Below are positions 21,311 through 32,739 of a stretch of 64,000 bases of DNA, one piece after another. This DNA is from Turritopsis dohrnii (Eukaryota; Cnidaria; Hydrozoa; Anthoathecata; Oceaniidae). The DNA is taken from the NCBI GenBank assembly GCA_027922465.2, contig BQMF02000339.1, positions 186,001 through 250,000 on the forward strand. Direction: 5' to 3'. Below the pieces are notes generated by a model. That model was not told the origin of the DNA, did not search any database, and saw nothing but the letters and a program-made list of their open reading frames with translations. The position numbers and the translations under genes are program-made. Position 1 is the stretch's first letter; each line of letters starts with the position of its first letter.

Positions 21311-21881
21311 TTATAATAATCCGCGATTGTGCATCCCACTTTTATTTTAGAGAGTGATATATTTAGTTTTAATTTACGGTCATCGTCCTCTTATGTGCGC
21401 GTAAAACCATGTAGAGGCGAGAGACACTTTTTTCACGATCATTCCAAAAGCACGTGGCATCATTTGACGTCAGTTTTTTTATGATCACGGGGAATCATTG
21501 CATTGCATCCCCAATCGAACGCGACGTTTTTGGGGAAATATCTCAAGAATCAATAGGGATAACTGACGTTTTTTGGGGTCCACAATATGGGTGAGGGGTG
21601 ACGCAAAATTTGGGCCTAAATTTAATTTGGTACTGCGGATATGACGTCATCAAAATCTTTGATTGATGATATCTCTCCAGCGGTTGGTCGTAGCGAAATG
21701 ATCCCATACATTTTTTTGATCAGTTTTTCAAGCTCTACAACATGGATACATTTTCCAGTCCCGATTCCGTTATTGAAATTTTCGTCACAGGGTACGTACA
21801 CGGGAATGGTGGATTTGACCTAATGTTTTCGAAGTTAAGTTCGGTAAAAAGGTTTTACCCGGGATACTAGTCTACTTATAC
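21311..21881 (+). repeat. Tandem monomer E2 (~570 bp)
   Basis: Directly follows E1. More diverged in its first 170 bp, then closely alike from CACGGGGAATCATTGCATTG. Contains TGACGTCA at about 21641. Ends ACTAGTCTACTTATAC, the junction where element F inserted. Confidence 0.8.
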
Positions 21882-24603
21882 CTAGGAGGATAGAAAAGAG
21901 AAGGAGAAACAACTCAAATTTAAAGCCTATTCAAACTATTCAAATTTTGCATTGTTTTTAAATTGAATAGAAACGTAAGCGCGATGCGCTCGTCCCAGTT
22001 TTTTCCGCGCAAAAATGATGAAGTTTTATTTTCTCCTAATTGAAGCCTATATCAAAAATATACTAATTTATCCCCTGAGAGACCACTATTAAGCTTTTAT
22101 CTATTGAAAATAGACCGATATGTCCCTCACTGTGGGTTTCAAAACATTCGGCGTCAAAAACCCGAGAGGAAATTTATAAAAATTGCCATTTTGAGCTTCG
22201 ACAGGAAGGTGCATGTGCTCTCACTGATCATGTTTTTTTTTGAAGAAATACTTGTGCGTGCGTTTTGCGTGATTTATATAATCTTTCTTATGAATTTATC
22301 TGTCAGTTTCTTTTTATTTGAACAGTTTTGATGCAGGATTACGTAAGTTATAAGGATTTGTTTCACAGTGTTTTTACTGTCGTTTTCTTAATATATTTTG
22401 CATAAATTAACTTTCAAAAATTTTACTCAGTCAGCATTATGTTTTTACTTACAGCTCTCTGTAATGCCTCTCTGTTATTACTTTTGATTAATACTGTTTC
22501 TGTTCTCCAGGAATTCTTTTGAGAAATATTTGTTGTTTATAGTTAAAAAATAAAAAGTTGGTTGCTTATGGATTTGTCACTTTTAGGTATTTCACTTTCT
22601 CTTGCTTGGTTAAATTCTTTGACTTTTGAACATAGTGTGTTGTTGCTAGCCACTGGCAACTTGGTATATTGTAAATGCATATTTTTCCCTTTCCTAGAGC
22701 ATATAATCTAGAATTGATATTGTCAAAAATTATTAAAAAAGAAGAAAAAAACGACCATGAAGGAGTGTTTTGGTGTAGTAGTTGAACATGAAGAACCAAA
22801 TGTGTACCCTCAGTAACCTGTAGTAGTTAGTAGCTTCGCAAGAAGAGTTCAAAGGATTGAATCACAACAACCTAAGTATGTTGGGTATGCTCCTGAATTT
22901 TCAATACATGATGATTCGTGTGATATCTGTTTTGTGCCTGCTAAAACATCATTAAGATTAAGTGAGAATTAGTAAACAAACATAGCATTTCTACAAGAAC
23001 AGCAAGACCACGGAACTGGTGATTTTAAAATTGACTCAGAGGAAGAAATAACAATAGAGCCCCTGGATGAGTTTAACGAATTCGAAGAAGTCTGGACGAT
23101 ATTTTAGTGGAAGATTTCCAAGAGTAAAATTTGCTACCCCTGAAATCACATTTATTGACGAAAAATATCGTGAAGTAGCTGGACTACAAAACATAGTCAC
23201 AACTGAGCTTGTGTGTCAATCGTGTGTCAAATGTTTTTAAGAAGAAGTCGTTCTTCGAAAAACATATTTGAGATGTGCTAAACTATTTTATATAGCTATT
23301 ATTTTTTTGCTAGCTACCTAGTGTAGTGGGTAGCTACCCACTGTATTATTTCTTTATTCATGTAAAAAAAGTTCTTCATTTAGCTAGGTGACCTTATAGT
23401 GTTTTAGTTTGTTAATGATGAGGTCTCAAACTATGACTGTTTTAACCTTTCTTATATTTTACTGGTTCATCTATATAAATGTTTTAACTCCCTACTAAGG
23501 TTTTACTTTCAACTGTATATATGCATGCTTAAAGGTGTACAGATTTTATATGTCCTGATGATGATTTTATTCGACGTTTTTATTTAACTCTTGTTATCTT
23601 ATTTTACTTTGAATTTTAAAGTTTCAAGGATGCATAAATTCGGAATTGATTTCTTGTTACACGTTTTTTTTTTTATAAGGAACACCTTTATAAGGAACTT
23701 GAGGCTGAAAAAGTCTCTAAAAATAAGGAATTCTTAAGGAACTAACCAGGCTGAAATAAGAGTTCAAATATAAGAAACACTAAAGAACTTTCTTTTTTAT
23801 ATCAATAAAACTAATAAAAACTAAACACAAGAAAATCTATACCAAAAAGGCTGCAAACTCAAGTAGTATGCAAGTTTATAAATTATGCACAACGCAAATT
23901 ATCAATGGTCAGTTGCAAAGAATTAAATCAATGTCGTCTATATCAGCTTTACGGATAAAGTCTGTGGTGTTGTTAGTCTATGTGACTTTATATTCTTCTA
24001 AGACCTTGTGGAAATAGTCAATAGTTCCATAAAACCAACCATTTTCGTAATGTCCTTTGACGCGTTTACCCACAAGCTCATCTTGACAATCTCTATCGAT
24101 ATCCTTATCTTCAAAAATTAGTGTCTATACATTTTCTGTGTAAAAACAAAGAATTTTTGGTAAAAAAGATAGCTTAAAAAATAAGGAACTAATTAAGGAA
24201 CTGTGAGGCTCAAACTCTTTAAAAAAATAAAGAACTTCAGCCTCAGCCCCACCACAAAGGTTCCTTATAAAAAAAAAAACGGTATATGTTTTGAAACTAT
24301 GATATCAATGATTATTTTAATAATATATTCCCCTCAGTGTTAGGAGAAACAGTTTGTGATCAAAAACTATTACATCATGAGTTGGTGTAAGCCAATAACA
24401 TTTCGCCCGGATTGTTTTTTGAAAAACCAATCGCATTGCTACTGCTTAAATTATGTTAAATTATTTCTTTGTTCAAAGAAAGATTATGCAGTTAACCGCT
24501 AATTTTAAAATTTAGATTTGAATAGAGCCACACGCTAGCGCATCGAGCTTATTACAATGGAAAAACTAGAGTTGTTTCTCCTTCTCTTTTTCTATCCTCC
24601 TAG
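21882..24603. mobile_element. Transposon F, 2.7 kb, 7-bp target duplication, unclassified
   Basis: Ends are inverted repeats of about 35 bp starting CTAGGAGGATAGAAAA.GAGA and continuing AGGAGAAACAACTC, with one indel between the two ends. The flanks carry CTTATAC at 21875-21881 and 24604-24610, a 7-bp duplication. Removing F restores the monomer junction ACTTATACTAATCC seen elsewhere, which confirms the limits. Coding is decayed: a short frame at 22104-22331 and another at 23103-23240 (FATPEITFIDEKY.....LQNI) are unassigned. A 7-bp duplication would suit P-like or Dada-like groups, but no transposase motif was seen. Confidence 0.8.
23662..24281. mobile_element. Foldback element nested in F
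   Basis: Ends are symmetric: CG, eleven T, ATAAGGAAC at 23662-23683 and GTTCCTTAT, eleven A, CG ending at 24281. Inside, AAGGAACT and GAGGCT motifs recur near both ends. About 620 bp, non-coding. Confidence 0.65.
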
Positions 24604-25167
24604 CTTATACTAATCCGCAATCGTGCATCCCACTTTTAATTTAGAGAGTGTTGTGTTTTTTCTAAATTTACGGTCAAAATCTTCTTAATCGTGGTCATTT
24701 TTTTCGTTAGACCATTGATAATTGGCGATTAGTATAATAGCACGCGGCGTGACGTCAGTTATTTTTGTCGTATCACGGGGGAGCCATTGCATTGCATCCC
24801 CAATCGAACGCGGCGTTTTTGGGGAAATATCTCGAGAACCAATAGCGATAACTGACGTTTTTTAGGGTCGGCAACACGGGTGATGGGGTGACGCAACATT
24901 TGGGCCTAAATTTTATTTGGTACTGCGGCTATGACGTCATCAAAATCTTTGACCGAGGATATCTCTGCAACGGTTGGTCGTAGCGAAACGATCCCATACA
25001 TTTTTTTGCTCAGTTTTTCAAGCTCTACAACCTGGGTACATTTTCCAGTCCCAATTCCGTAATTGAAATTTTCGTCACGGGGTTCGCACACGAGAATGTG
25101 GGATTCTTGCACATCCTTTTCGAAATTAAAGCCGTAAAAAACTTTTACGCGAGATACTAGTCTACTT
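24604..25167 (+). repeat. Tandem monomer E3 (~560 bp)
   Basis: Follows F. Starts CTTATACTAATCCGCAATCG and ends ACTAGTCTACTTA. Contains CGTGACGTCAG near 24749 and ATGACGTCATC near 24930. A minus-strand open stretch of 96 codons at 24906-25196 crosses into the next monomer; other monomers do not keep it open, so it is not called as a gene. Confidence 0.8.
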
Positions 25168-26034
25168 ATACTAATTCGCAATCGTGTGCAACACATTTAA
25201 CTTAGAGAGTGTTGTGTTTTTGTTTTTTTAATGGTCAAAATCTTCTTAATCGTGGTCATTTTTTCGTTAGACCATTGATAATTGACGATTAGTATAATAG
25301 CACGCGGCGTGACGTCAGTTATTTTTGTCGTATCACGGGGGAGCCATTGCATTGCATCCCCAATCGAACGCGACGTTTTTGGGGAAATATCTCGAGAACC
25401 AATAGCGATAACTGACGTTTTTTAGGGTCGGCAACACGGGTGATGGGGTAACGCAACATTTGGGCCTAAATTTTATTTGGTACTGCTTTGGTACTGCGGC
25501 TATTTTACCGACTGGTAGCCTTGTGGTAGAGTGCTCGCTTCCTGTTCGGGAGGTCGCGGGTTCAATCCCCGACCGAGTCATGCCAGCGACTATAACAGTG
25601 TGAATCATTCCTCTCTGCTTAGTACTCAGCAAGAGAGTAGGAATGATGTCTAAGGTGGTTGTCTAGTAGAGCGGTTCCTGTCATTACAGCCTCCGTAGCC
25701 CAAATGGGGGCTTTAAATGCTCTAGGACCTCCTTCGCAGGACCCTCATTGATAACAGTATCTAAGGAACTGAAGAGGCTATCCTGGGTAAACATTCGTAA
25801 ATAAATAAATAAATAAATAAATATGACGTCATCAAAATCTTTGATTGATGATATCTCTCCAACGGTTGGTCGTAGCGAAACGATCCCATACATTTTTTTG
25901 ATCAGTTTTTCGCGCTCTACAACATGGGTACGGTCTCTTTTCGAGATTTGGTACTTTAATTTTTCGTCACCTATTTTCGTGACAACATTTTCGAAATTAA
26001 AGTCGTAAAAAACTTTTACGCGAGATACTAGTTT
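25168..26034 (+). repeat. Tandem monomer E4, interrupted by a SINE
   Basis: Starts TACTAATTCGCAATCG and ends ACTAGTTTATA. It is about 550 bp once the SINE at 25508-25822 is removed. The SINE split the sequence GCGGCTATGACGTCATC, which is intact in E1 and E3. A short GGTACTGC duplication precedes it. Confidence 0.8.
25508..25822 (+). mobile_element. tRNA-derived SINE in monomer E4
   Basis: The head folds like a tRNA: GACTGGT pairs with ACCGAGTC, there is an A-box-like TAGCCTTGTGGTAGAGTGC (25517-25535) and a B box GGTTCAATCCC (25559-25569). A body of about 220 bp follows and the 3' end is (AAAT)n at 25798-25822. This is the plan of a polymerase III SINE moved by a LINE. It is not a tRNA gene because the acceptor stem is imperfect and a long tail follows. 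Confidence 0.8.
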
Positions 26035-26180
26035 ATATACTAATCACGAGTGTGCATCCGCTTTTTTCACGCTTTCACTCTCTAAAATTTCGGGTCGTTT
26101 TTGCGGTCACTTATTTATAATGGAGTGTCAGACCACGGCGGTTAATATTTTTCTGCGATTAGTATAGGGGAAAACATTGC
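26035..26180 (+). repeat. Diverged partial monomer E5
   Basis: Begins TATACTAATCACGAGTGTGC, then keeps the order of the monomer start loosely (CTCTCTAAAATT, GGTCA) and the TTGCATTGCAT block near 26174. It is the degraded right edge of the array. Confidence 0.5.
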
Positions 26181-26584
26181 ATTGCATTAAATCGTTTCAA
26201 ATGTTTTGATTATTCGCGAGATCAGACAACAACGAAAGACAACAACGAAAGTATTGCGCGAAGATTTATTAATGTCTTTAGGGTAAGTACGCTTTAGAAC
26301 TTTTTTGTTTGTTTGTTTTGTTTTTACGGTAGCAGCGTAAGCGAATACCGTATTAAAACACCCTTGGACTCCTACTACTCCTACTCCTACTCCTCCGGCC
26401 GAAACGGCAGTTTTTAGCCTACGCTTAACAGTCGATCAGATTTCGTTCAGAAAATCATATGAAATCTCACAAAGGAACGCAGTCTAAAAATATTTGAAGG
26501 TTATATCCAGCAAACATTCTAAAATAAATTTTTCTAATATTTCATCGCTTAATAATACACGAAGAAAGAGATATTTTGGTAGTA
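26181..26584. other. Intergenic, simple repeat
   Basis: Contains GAAAGACAACAACGAAAG (26235-26252), a TTTG run, and a CTC CTA-rich stretch (26369-26397) like one at 48620-48632. No gene seen. Confidence 0.4.
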
Positions 26585-27057
26585 AGGCCTTAAGTTAAAA
26601 GTAGTAAGTAGTTACTTTTACTAAAAATGCTTAACATTTGGATGTAAGGTAGCTACGATTTTATCGTCGGTAGTTCAACCTTAACGAACTTTTTAATTAC
26701 ATCTAAAATTTGTCAGCTATCTAAACCGTCATTTTGCGTTAAATATTTCAAAGATCACAGTTTTTGGGAAGGTTTCTTGAGTCCATGGAATCTTTGTTAT
26801 TGTTTTTAATTTTTTTCGAAACCGACGCGTTTTTTTTACACATAAGTTCTTATAATTTTTTTCTTGAAAAAATTCGACTCATGTATGTACATTTCTTTGT
26901 TTTGAAAATTATTTGCTGGTGGCGTTTCTTAATAAGACCCCATTTACATTCGATAAGACCTCTTTACACTAACTATTTTTTTTATGGCAATTTTTGGTCG
27001 TGCTTTCGAAAGTATCCTGCTTGCTGCTACCGTTTTGCGCCATCTGGCTCTTGTTTC
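26585..27057 (-). repeat. Dispersed repeat R, full copy (inverted relative to 37681)
   Basis: Reads on the minus strand from CAAGAGCCAGATGGCGCAAA (27057) to TTTTAACTTAAGG (26585). The copy at 37681-38105 matches it base for base over most of its length except for about a dozen small gaps. The same first 33 bp occurs at 6257-6290. No inverted termini and no coding were seen. Confidence 0.8.
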
Positions 27058-28165
27058 TTATAGTATTCATAGGGTTTCTGCGTCATTACTTTTCAAATAA
27101 TACACGATTGAAGAAATGAATATCATGGTTTTTAATCATGACGGTCTGGGTTCGTAAAGAAAATCGCAATTGTTTTTAATTCACATTTCGACACTTTTAC
27201 ACTGAGATCCAGAGTCTATCAGAGTTGAAAAGTAAAATTGTTGACGCCGCAAATAATCTTGGACAAAATAAAAATTTTATTCGCCACCCTTTATGACAGC
27301 AAGAGCAAATCGCTGTGTCCAAAGAAACGGGGGACATGTTGAGACAGCTTAAAGTTTTGTTTTTAATGACTCTTGTGTTTTACTGCCACTTGAATTTGGT
27401 ATTGTTTTTGAAGATGACCTTTGATAGCTGTTATTGAAAGATGTGTTAATTAACCATTAAGAAGATAATTGGATTTGTTCATGGTAAAATCCTTAACTGT
27501 TTCCAAACTAAAAGGTTTTGGAGAACAAAATGTATATTTTTAAAATCTATGAACAAAATTCTATCGAATGGTGTAGCAATTGTTGAAATCTGATATATGT
27601 GTGAAAAGTTATGAGCTGTTAAAATCTCAGACCGAAATTCTCTGGGACACACTGTATATGTGTATATGTAATGTATGTAAATAATTAGTATAAGTAGTAT
27701 TTTGTTCAAGTGAATTTTATTTCTAGTTTGTTACAAGAATGTAGATATGAGAGATTGTATGTACTGAAGATATGTGAAAACATTTTTTAACATTTTACAG
27801 ATTGTAATTCTTATTTTTGATTTTGATTTTAGACCTGAGGATGATCTAATTGATCGAAATATATATTGTCACAAAATAAATAATGATACCATTGTTGGAT
27901 CTTATTTCCCCCAAAAATATACTCAAAGAGGTAACTGTATGCAAAAAATGCGTAGCAATTTAGCTAGGATCATTATTCCCAGGGCCCACTTTCAGCCATA
28001 AGATTTTTCGACTGTAGTCCCGTCTATGCCACCATGTATCCCAAATCCATACGGTTTCAGCTTGTCGTAACCATCGACATGCCATGCCCAGTTAGATTCA
28101 CGACAACGGTATGTTCGTCTCACTAGTCTATGCCGTTTTCTTTGTTCAACTCCGTCAGGGTCTAA
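27058..28165. other. Intergenic, repeat fragments only
   Basis: 27095-27160 resembles the direct repeat at 16975/20340 (GAAGAAATGAATATCATGGTTTTTAATCATGA). 27530-27660 is the inverted copy of the repeat at 15450. No frame with a recognisable domain. Confidence 0.4.
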
Positions 28166-28843
28166 AGGCTAAAATACACGATAAGTTTAATTGGACCAAT
28201 AAGTTGCATATAAAAAACTTATAAGTTTAAATGTAGATTGGCAGCTGTTTACACGATCAGTTTAAACTTATCTGTTGAAAGGAAAAAACTCCTCTTTTCG
28301 AAATGGATATCAATGAGCGCAGACGCATATCAGTGGCTTTAGTAGCTAGCAGCAACGCATAAACTTTGATGAAAATAATAGGGCAAAAAACGCGTTACTT
28401 TGGTGAAGCCCTGGTTTTTAAAAAGAAAGAAATATGGTGCTTTTAATGCACTTCTAAGCCAATTTTGAATGGAAGATCCTACAGAATAGACTAGCATCGG
28501 AGAATCGGAGCTTTTTCCATTCTTCAATGAATTTCTCTATTTTTTCTTCCTTTTCTGCTTTGCTAGCCATTTTTAAAAAAGTATGCTTTCACCACTATAC
28601 TCAAGTCTCTCAACACATGTTTCACAAACACGTGGCTGGTAAACAACATCACAATAGAGCTATTGTTAATTTAATTCAAATTCAATAGAAAAAACATCCA
28701 ACTAGTTGGCCAAAGTCGAACATGTCCAACTTTTTAAAAAACTTATAAAACTAGAAAAAATTGTACGTCTTTACTGTTTACACGATCAGTTTTTTTATGT
28801 TACAACTAAACGGTCCAATTAAACTTATCGTGTATTTCAGCCT
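28166..28843. mobile_element. Deleted Harbinger derivative carrying the starts of both genes
   Basis: A 678-bp element with inverted ends AGGCTAAAATACACGATAAG (left) and complement ..CTTATCGTGTATTTCAGCCT (right), flanked by TAA on both sides (28163-28165, 28844-28846). Inside, 28303-28362 (+) reads MDINERRRISVALVASSNA then stop, like a Harbinger transposase start. 28454-28570 (-) reads MASKAEKEEKIEKFIEEWKK and then RFSDASLFCRIF before a stop, like the first part of a MADF domain. A Harbinger element thus lost its middle and kept both facing gene starts. Confidence 0.85.
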
Positions 28844-28974
28844 TAAAGCTTTAATCACAAGGTGAACAGTTTCTTTGTTTGTAACATAACTTTTTGTAGG
28901 CAAATGTAAAAGCATATAACGATAACCAAAGCAAGACGATGAGGTCTTTAACTCCTTACTAATACAGTGGAACC

Positions 28975-29624
28975 TCTAATTGCGGCCACTTTGGGGGATC
29001 CAGCTTAGTGGCCGTTGCATTAGAGGTGACCGATGTATGTTACGACTTTTTACTGAAATAATCTGTTACTTTTTTTTATGAAACATTATTGAGCCTAAGT
29101 CTTTCAAGTAGTAGTGTGACAAGATTCGAAGCACTTACTAAGTCAGCACCACCTAATGTTTCACAAAAGTTGTTCAAATCATTTACAATATATAAGGCTG
29201 CTTGACTTAACTTTATTTTTAACTCTGGTCGTTCCAGATCAAAATCATCTTCGACTTCTCCTGGCGTTTCTATCTCGTCATCACCTTTGATCGCGCAACG
29301 AATTGCTGTCTCTCTCGAGTTCTCTTTGCAGTTCATGGAATGTATATCGACTGTGTCTACTGATGTCACTGCATCTTCGTCTTAATTTAAGTGGGAGTTG
29401 ATAAGAATTTTTTTTATATTTCCTTTCATTTGCTTGCATATAGATTTTTAATGACCGTTAATAGAGGTAAAATTAGACGTTGGGACAATAGAAAGTGGCC
29501 GTTTGGCCGTTGATTGGAGGTGACCGATGTATGGAGGTTTTTTTATAAGAGTTTTACAATAAATTCGGCAGGAACTTTCTTTTTTTTCTGGCCGCTTATC
29601 ATACCGTTAATAGAGGTTCCACTT
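28975..29624. mobile_element. Pogo/Tigger-like element, degraded
   Basis: Left end TA-CAGTGGAACCTCTAATTGCGG and right end CCGTTAATAGAGGTTCCACT(T)-TA give about 24-bp inverted repeats with a TA target, the usual pogo pattern. Internal GTGGCCGTT and GGTGACCGATGTATG motifs repeat near both ends (29010 and 29500-29532). Length 650 bp. It inserted into the integrase-core relic that ends at about 29625. Confidence 0.75.
29076..29369 (-). pseudogene. C-terminal tail of a pogo-like transposase
   Basis: A 97-codon minus frame inside the pogo-like element. The acidic stretch EVEDDFDLERPELKI is followed by helices with LYIVNDLNNF and LVTLLLERLRL, similar in layout to the acidic tail and final helices after the DDE core of Tigger/pogo transposases. 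No catalytic residue is present. Function is lost. The assignment depends on the element around it. Confidence 0.45.
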
Positions 29625-29847
29625 TAGTTAACATTAATTGGTTCAGAGAAGTTTTTTGATATCTGCGAAATAGTTCATACTTTCTGAACAAACGATTTAA
29701 TTGCCGTAGGGTCAAATTTATTGAGTGAAATGTAGATAAAAACTTTAAAATTTCAGAATATTGATATCCACAATTAAAGTAGTTCCTGATGTGAGTTTCT
29801 TTTGAATTTAGACCTGACAAGGGCACCTCCATCATAAACGTAAGCAA
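29599..29847 (-). pseudogene. N-terminal helix-turn-helix of the integrase-core repeat protein
   Basis: The frame holds IRNYFNCGYQYSEILKFLST, FHSINLTLRQLNRLFRKYEL and FRRYQ. This matches the start of a cnidarian and fish repeat protein (YF..G..Y.EIL..L...H.i..s.R.L.R......L.RR) that carries an integrase-type core further on. It is cut at its right-reading end by the pogo-like element, about codon 65. The C-terminal end of the same family occurs at 14586-14888. Confidence 0.55.
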
Positions 29848-29863
29848 TTGCTTTGGATCTTTT

Positions 29864-30870
29864 TCACTTTTTCAAAAAGTTTTTGGTAAACATTTTTGAC
29901 ACATATTGAAACTTAAAAGCACTTCTTGTTCGGGTTGTTATGTCATTTGATGGTTTCCATATACACACACAGTCTTTTAACTTAAATGTAGTGGATTTCA
30001 ACTTAGCTACCACTGTTGAGAAAATTTTACAAAAATGTCCGGCTCTACTTTTGTTAATTTCTGCATTGTTTGCTGTGGGTTTTGTATAGTTGCATTTTCT
30101 CGGAAAAATGTTTTTAACACATTTCCAGAACATTTTAGGTTTCTATTGACTTTCGCTAATTAGGTTTCATATGTTAATTTAGCCTTTCTCTGCAAAATGT
30201 TACATCTATTTCTGAGAGTTTTATAATTATTCCAATCAATTTCATTATTAGGCGTTTTGCTTTGCAAAGATCCATTTCTTTCTTCAGTTCTTCGGTTAAC
30301 CATTCATATGGTGTACCTTATGGTCATATGGTTGTTTTGTTAACGAATGGTGCGTGTTTGTCAAATATGTCTTTGACAATCACATTAAATATGTTTAACA
30401 CAATATTAACATTTGATGTGGTAACTACTGGCAACCAATTGACATTTTGAAAATCACATTTCATTGCATCAGGATCGCAAGCACGGTAATTTCTACGTCT
30501 TATTGTTTTTCTGAGAACATTTTATTGTTTAATTTTCTCACAAAGCCAATCATATGATGATCACTGAAACTCGTTGCGATAACACAGCATTTTGCAATAT
30601 TAGCAGGATAATTTGTTGCAATTATATCAATTAGTGTACGAGAGTCTTTTGTAACACACGGCAAAAGACGATCTTTTCGACATAATTCCACTTGGAAAAG
30701 TTATATAAACTTTGATGGAATATTTCTTCGATTAATGCTCCTCCTGTCTCATTAAGATTTACCTTTATAGCAAAAGATACCCTTTTGGTATCATGTAACA
30801 TGGCTAGAATTACATAATTTGGAGCATTAAAAGATTCACAATTCACAATCACAATCATATCAATCATATC
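29864..30870 (-). pseudogene. Non-LTR retrotransposon fragments (endonuclease end to pre-RT linker)
   Basis: Reading leftwards: around 30690-30500 the frame has DSRTLIDIIATNYP and SFSDHHMIGFVRK, the closing motifs of an APE-type endonuclease (..tliD.i.tn........SDH..i). Then 30133-29864 has FWKCVKNIFPRK, AGHFCKIFSTVV and SAFKFQYVSKMF, matching the linker between endonuclease and reverse transcriptase in CR1/Jockey-like elements. Several frame changes separate the parts (for example near 30670). No reverse transcriptase follows. The insert is dead and 3'-truncated. Confidence 0.6.
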
Positions 30871-31988
30871 AGAACCGTCCTAATGACTAAAGGGAGATAA
30901 GAATTCTCCTAATATTTTTTCAATACTTCAGAAGGAATTAAACGTATCGATATTTCAAGCTGTTCAACGTCTTGTAGAATAATGTGATCCTAGAATGCTT
31001 CATATGGTATAATCATATTTCATGGGTTTCATTATGGCCTAATTTATACGTTTTGTTTCAATTTGGTTTTCGGATTGCTTTGCAGACGTTGAAGGATTTG
31101 GTATTCCAGACAACCATTTAATCAAATAGTATGAGCGTTGGAATTTTCCATCAATTTACATTTTCTAAATTTTCGATCCTTAAGTGCTCCTGACTTTGCA
31201 AGCAAATAACTAGCCACCAGTTGGTGCTTAGAATTCAAGAAAAAGGAAAATGGAATTTTCAATCTTATAGTCAGGAAGCTGAGAGCCAAATGAAAAGTCA
31301 AAAGTGGCATTTTTTTGGGACAAAATAAAAACTACACAGAAAGTACCTTTGAAGTAGTAGGAAACAAATTATCTTTGCTGGGAACTCTAATTTTTCTTGT
31401 GGATCAAGTTATTAAGAGTTAAGTGACCGACTAAAACGTTTGAAAAATTTGTAACTTGAAAGCCATCATTTTGTCTGTTCAGAAGCCAAAGCAAAGCATG
31501 ATGTAATGTTTGCTCCATCTTTTTAGGGGGTAAATAATTTAAATGCTCCTCTAAAGCAGAACAAATAGTCATAAAATGTCTCTCAAATAGAGATGAAGAT
31601 TAAAATAACATGTATAACAAATTTAACGAATAAAGAAAACATATTTTAAACAACCTTTTTGAGTCAAAATTACAAAAAGCCATTTTGTTGATACCCCCGT
31701 TATTGACGTCGAATCATTTAGCTCTTTCGCGTGTGAAAATGTAAATATTCGAATGAGCGGGAAAGTGAAAAAAAAATGTTGGTGATAAACGAAAGTTGAT
31801 GTTAGATGTTGAAATGAACATAATTTTAAAGCCTTCTTAAACATTTACATGATCGAATGTTTTTTGTTGTTGTTGTTGATATATTAATCAATGGCAGAGG
31901 AAAAATGTTTGAACACTTTAGTAACTATTATGAGGGCGAGACGGTATTACCAAAATTCACACTCCACCATGCAATAGATAAAGTGTTA
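30871..31988. other. Intergenic, no gene recognised
   Basis: AT-rich, with short unsupported frames on the minus strand (31122-31310, 31387-31572, 31623-31844). A 40-bp stretch near 31265-31290 (GTCAGGAAGCTGAGAGCCAA) returns inverted at 34219-34238. Poly-A and TTG runs at 31860-31878. Confidence 0.4.
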
Positions 31989-32139
31989 AGTCTGGTTCAG
32001 ACCTGGCGATTACGACGATTAAAACATAAAGTAATCTTCGCAATCGCCAGGTATTTACGGCAATTCTGACGATTGCAAAAGTGTTCACATTAGACGATCA
32101 CACTGAATTTTAACCGTCGTAATGGCCAGGTCTGAACCG
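31989..32139. mobile_element. Short MITE, 151 bp
   Basis: Left AG.CTGGTTCAGACCTGGCGATTACGACG and right CGTCGTAATGGCCAGGTCTGAACC.GG...CT form an inverted repeat; internal CGATTACGACG/GACGATTGC motifs also alternate. Left flank TTA would suit a Harbinger target, but the right flank is AAA, so the class is uncertain. Confidence 0.6.
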
Positions 32140-32188
32140 GGTTCTAAAGGCAAGGTAGTGTAGCAAATTAAATTATTGAGAAGTATTA

Positions 32189-32533
32189 AGGCCGACCTCC
32201 ACTTGTGCGATTTTGCCCGTACGTACGTACGCGGCCAGTTTTGCGCATGCTCAGTGACAACTATTGCTCAACTTTGTTAGTCGTCGACGACTAGATTTTG
32301 TGCGCTTGGAAGTAGGATTCGATTCTACTTTTTCAGGCGGCCGCGCGGCCATCTAGCATGTGAGTCAATCAAATTTCAAGAAAAATGCAAACATTGGAAA
32401 AAATTGTAAACATTGCGAAAAAAAGAAACACTCAACACCTGGAGTTTCTTTATTAACTGGAGATTCAAATTACTTGGCCTCGCGGCGCCGAGCGGACGTT
32501 CGTATGTACGTACGCACAAGTGGAGGTCGGCCT
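32189..32533. mobile_element. Harbinger-type MITE, 345 bp, TTA duplication
   Basis: Ends AGGCCGACCTCCACTTGTGCG and its perfect complement, flanked by TTA at 32186-32188 and 32534-32536. Each end is followed inward by alternating GTACGTACGTACG. Too short to code. The left end of a possible relative is at 56439 (AAGGCCGATTTCCACTTAC). Confidence 0.85.
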
Positions 32534-32739
32534 TTAAAGAACTTCCACACTATGACCTTCTGTCTTAACGATCAACTAACAAAAGTATTTACACGTTGTG
32601 AATCTACATGCTGAGGAGTCTGGAACTAGTATAACACATATTTTGTTTTTTAATTTTGATTGTACATAAATACGCCAAGGCCTATGCCTATTAGCAACAG
32701 ATGAATTCCATTTGAGAACTGAACAAAATCATAGAATCA

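Noticed and set aside
24906..25196. 96-codon minus frame in monomer E3
   Set aside because: Other monomers carry stops or frameshifts at the same place, so selection on it is not supported.
25515..25580. Possible genuine tRNA gene
   Set aside because: The fold is tRNA-like, but the acceptor stem is imperfect and a SINE body with (AAAT)n tail follows.
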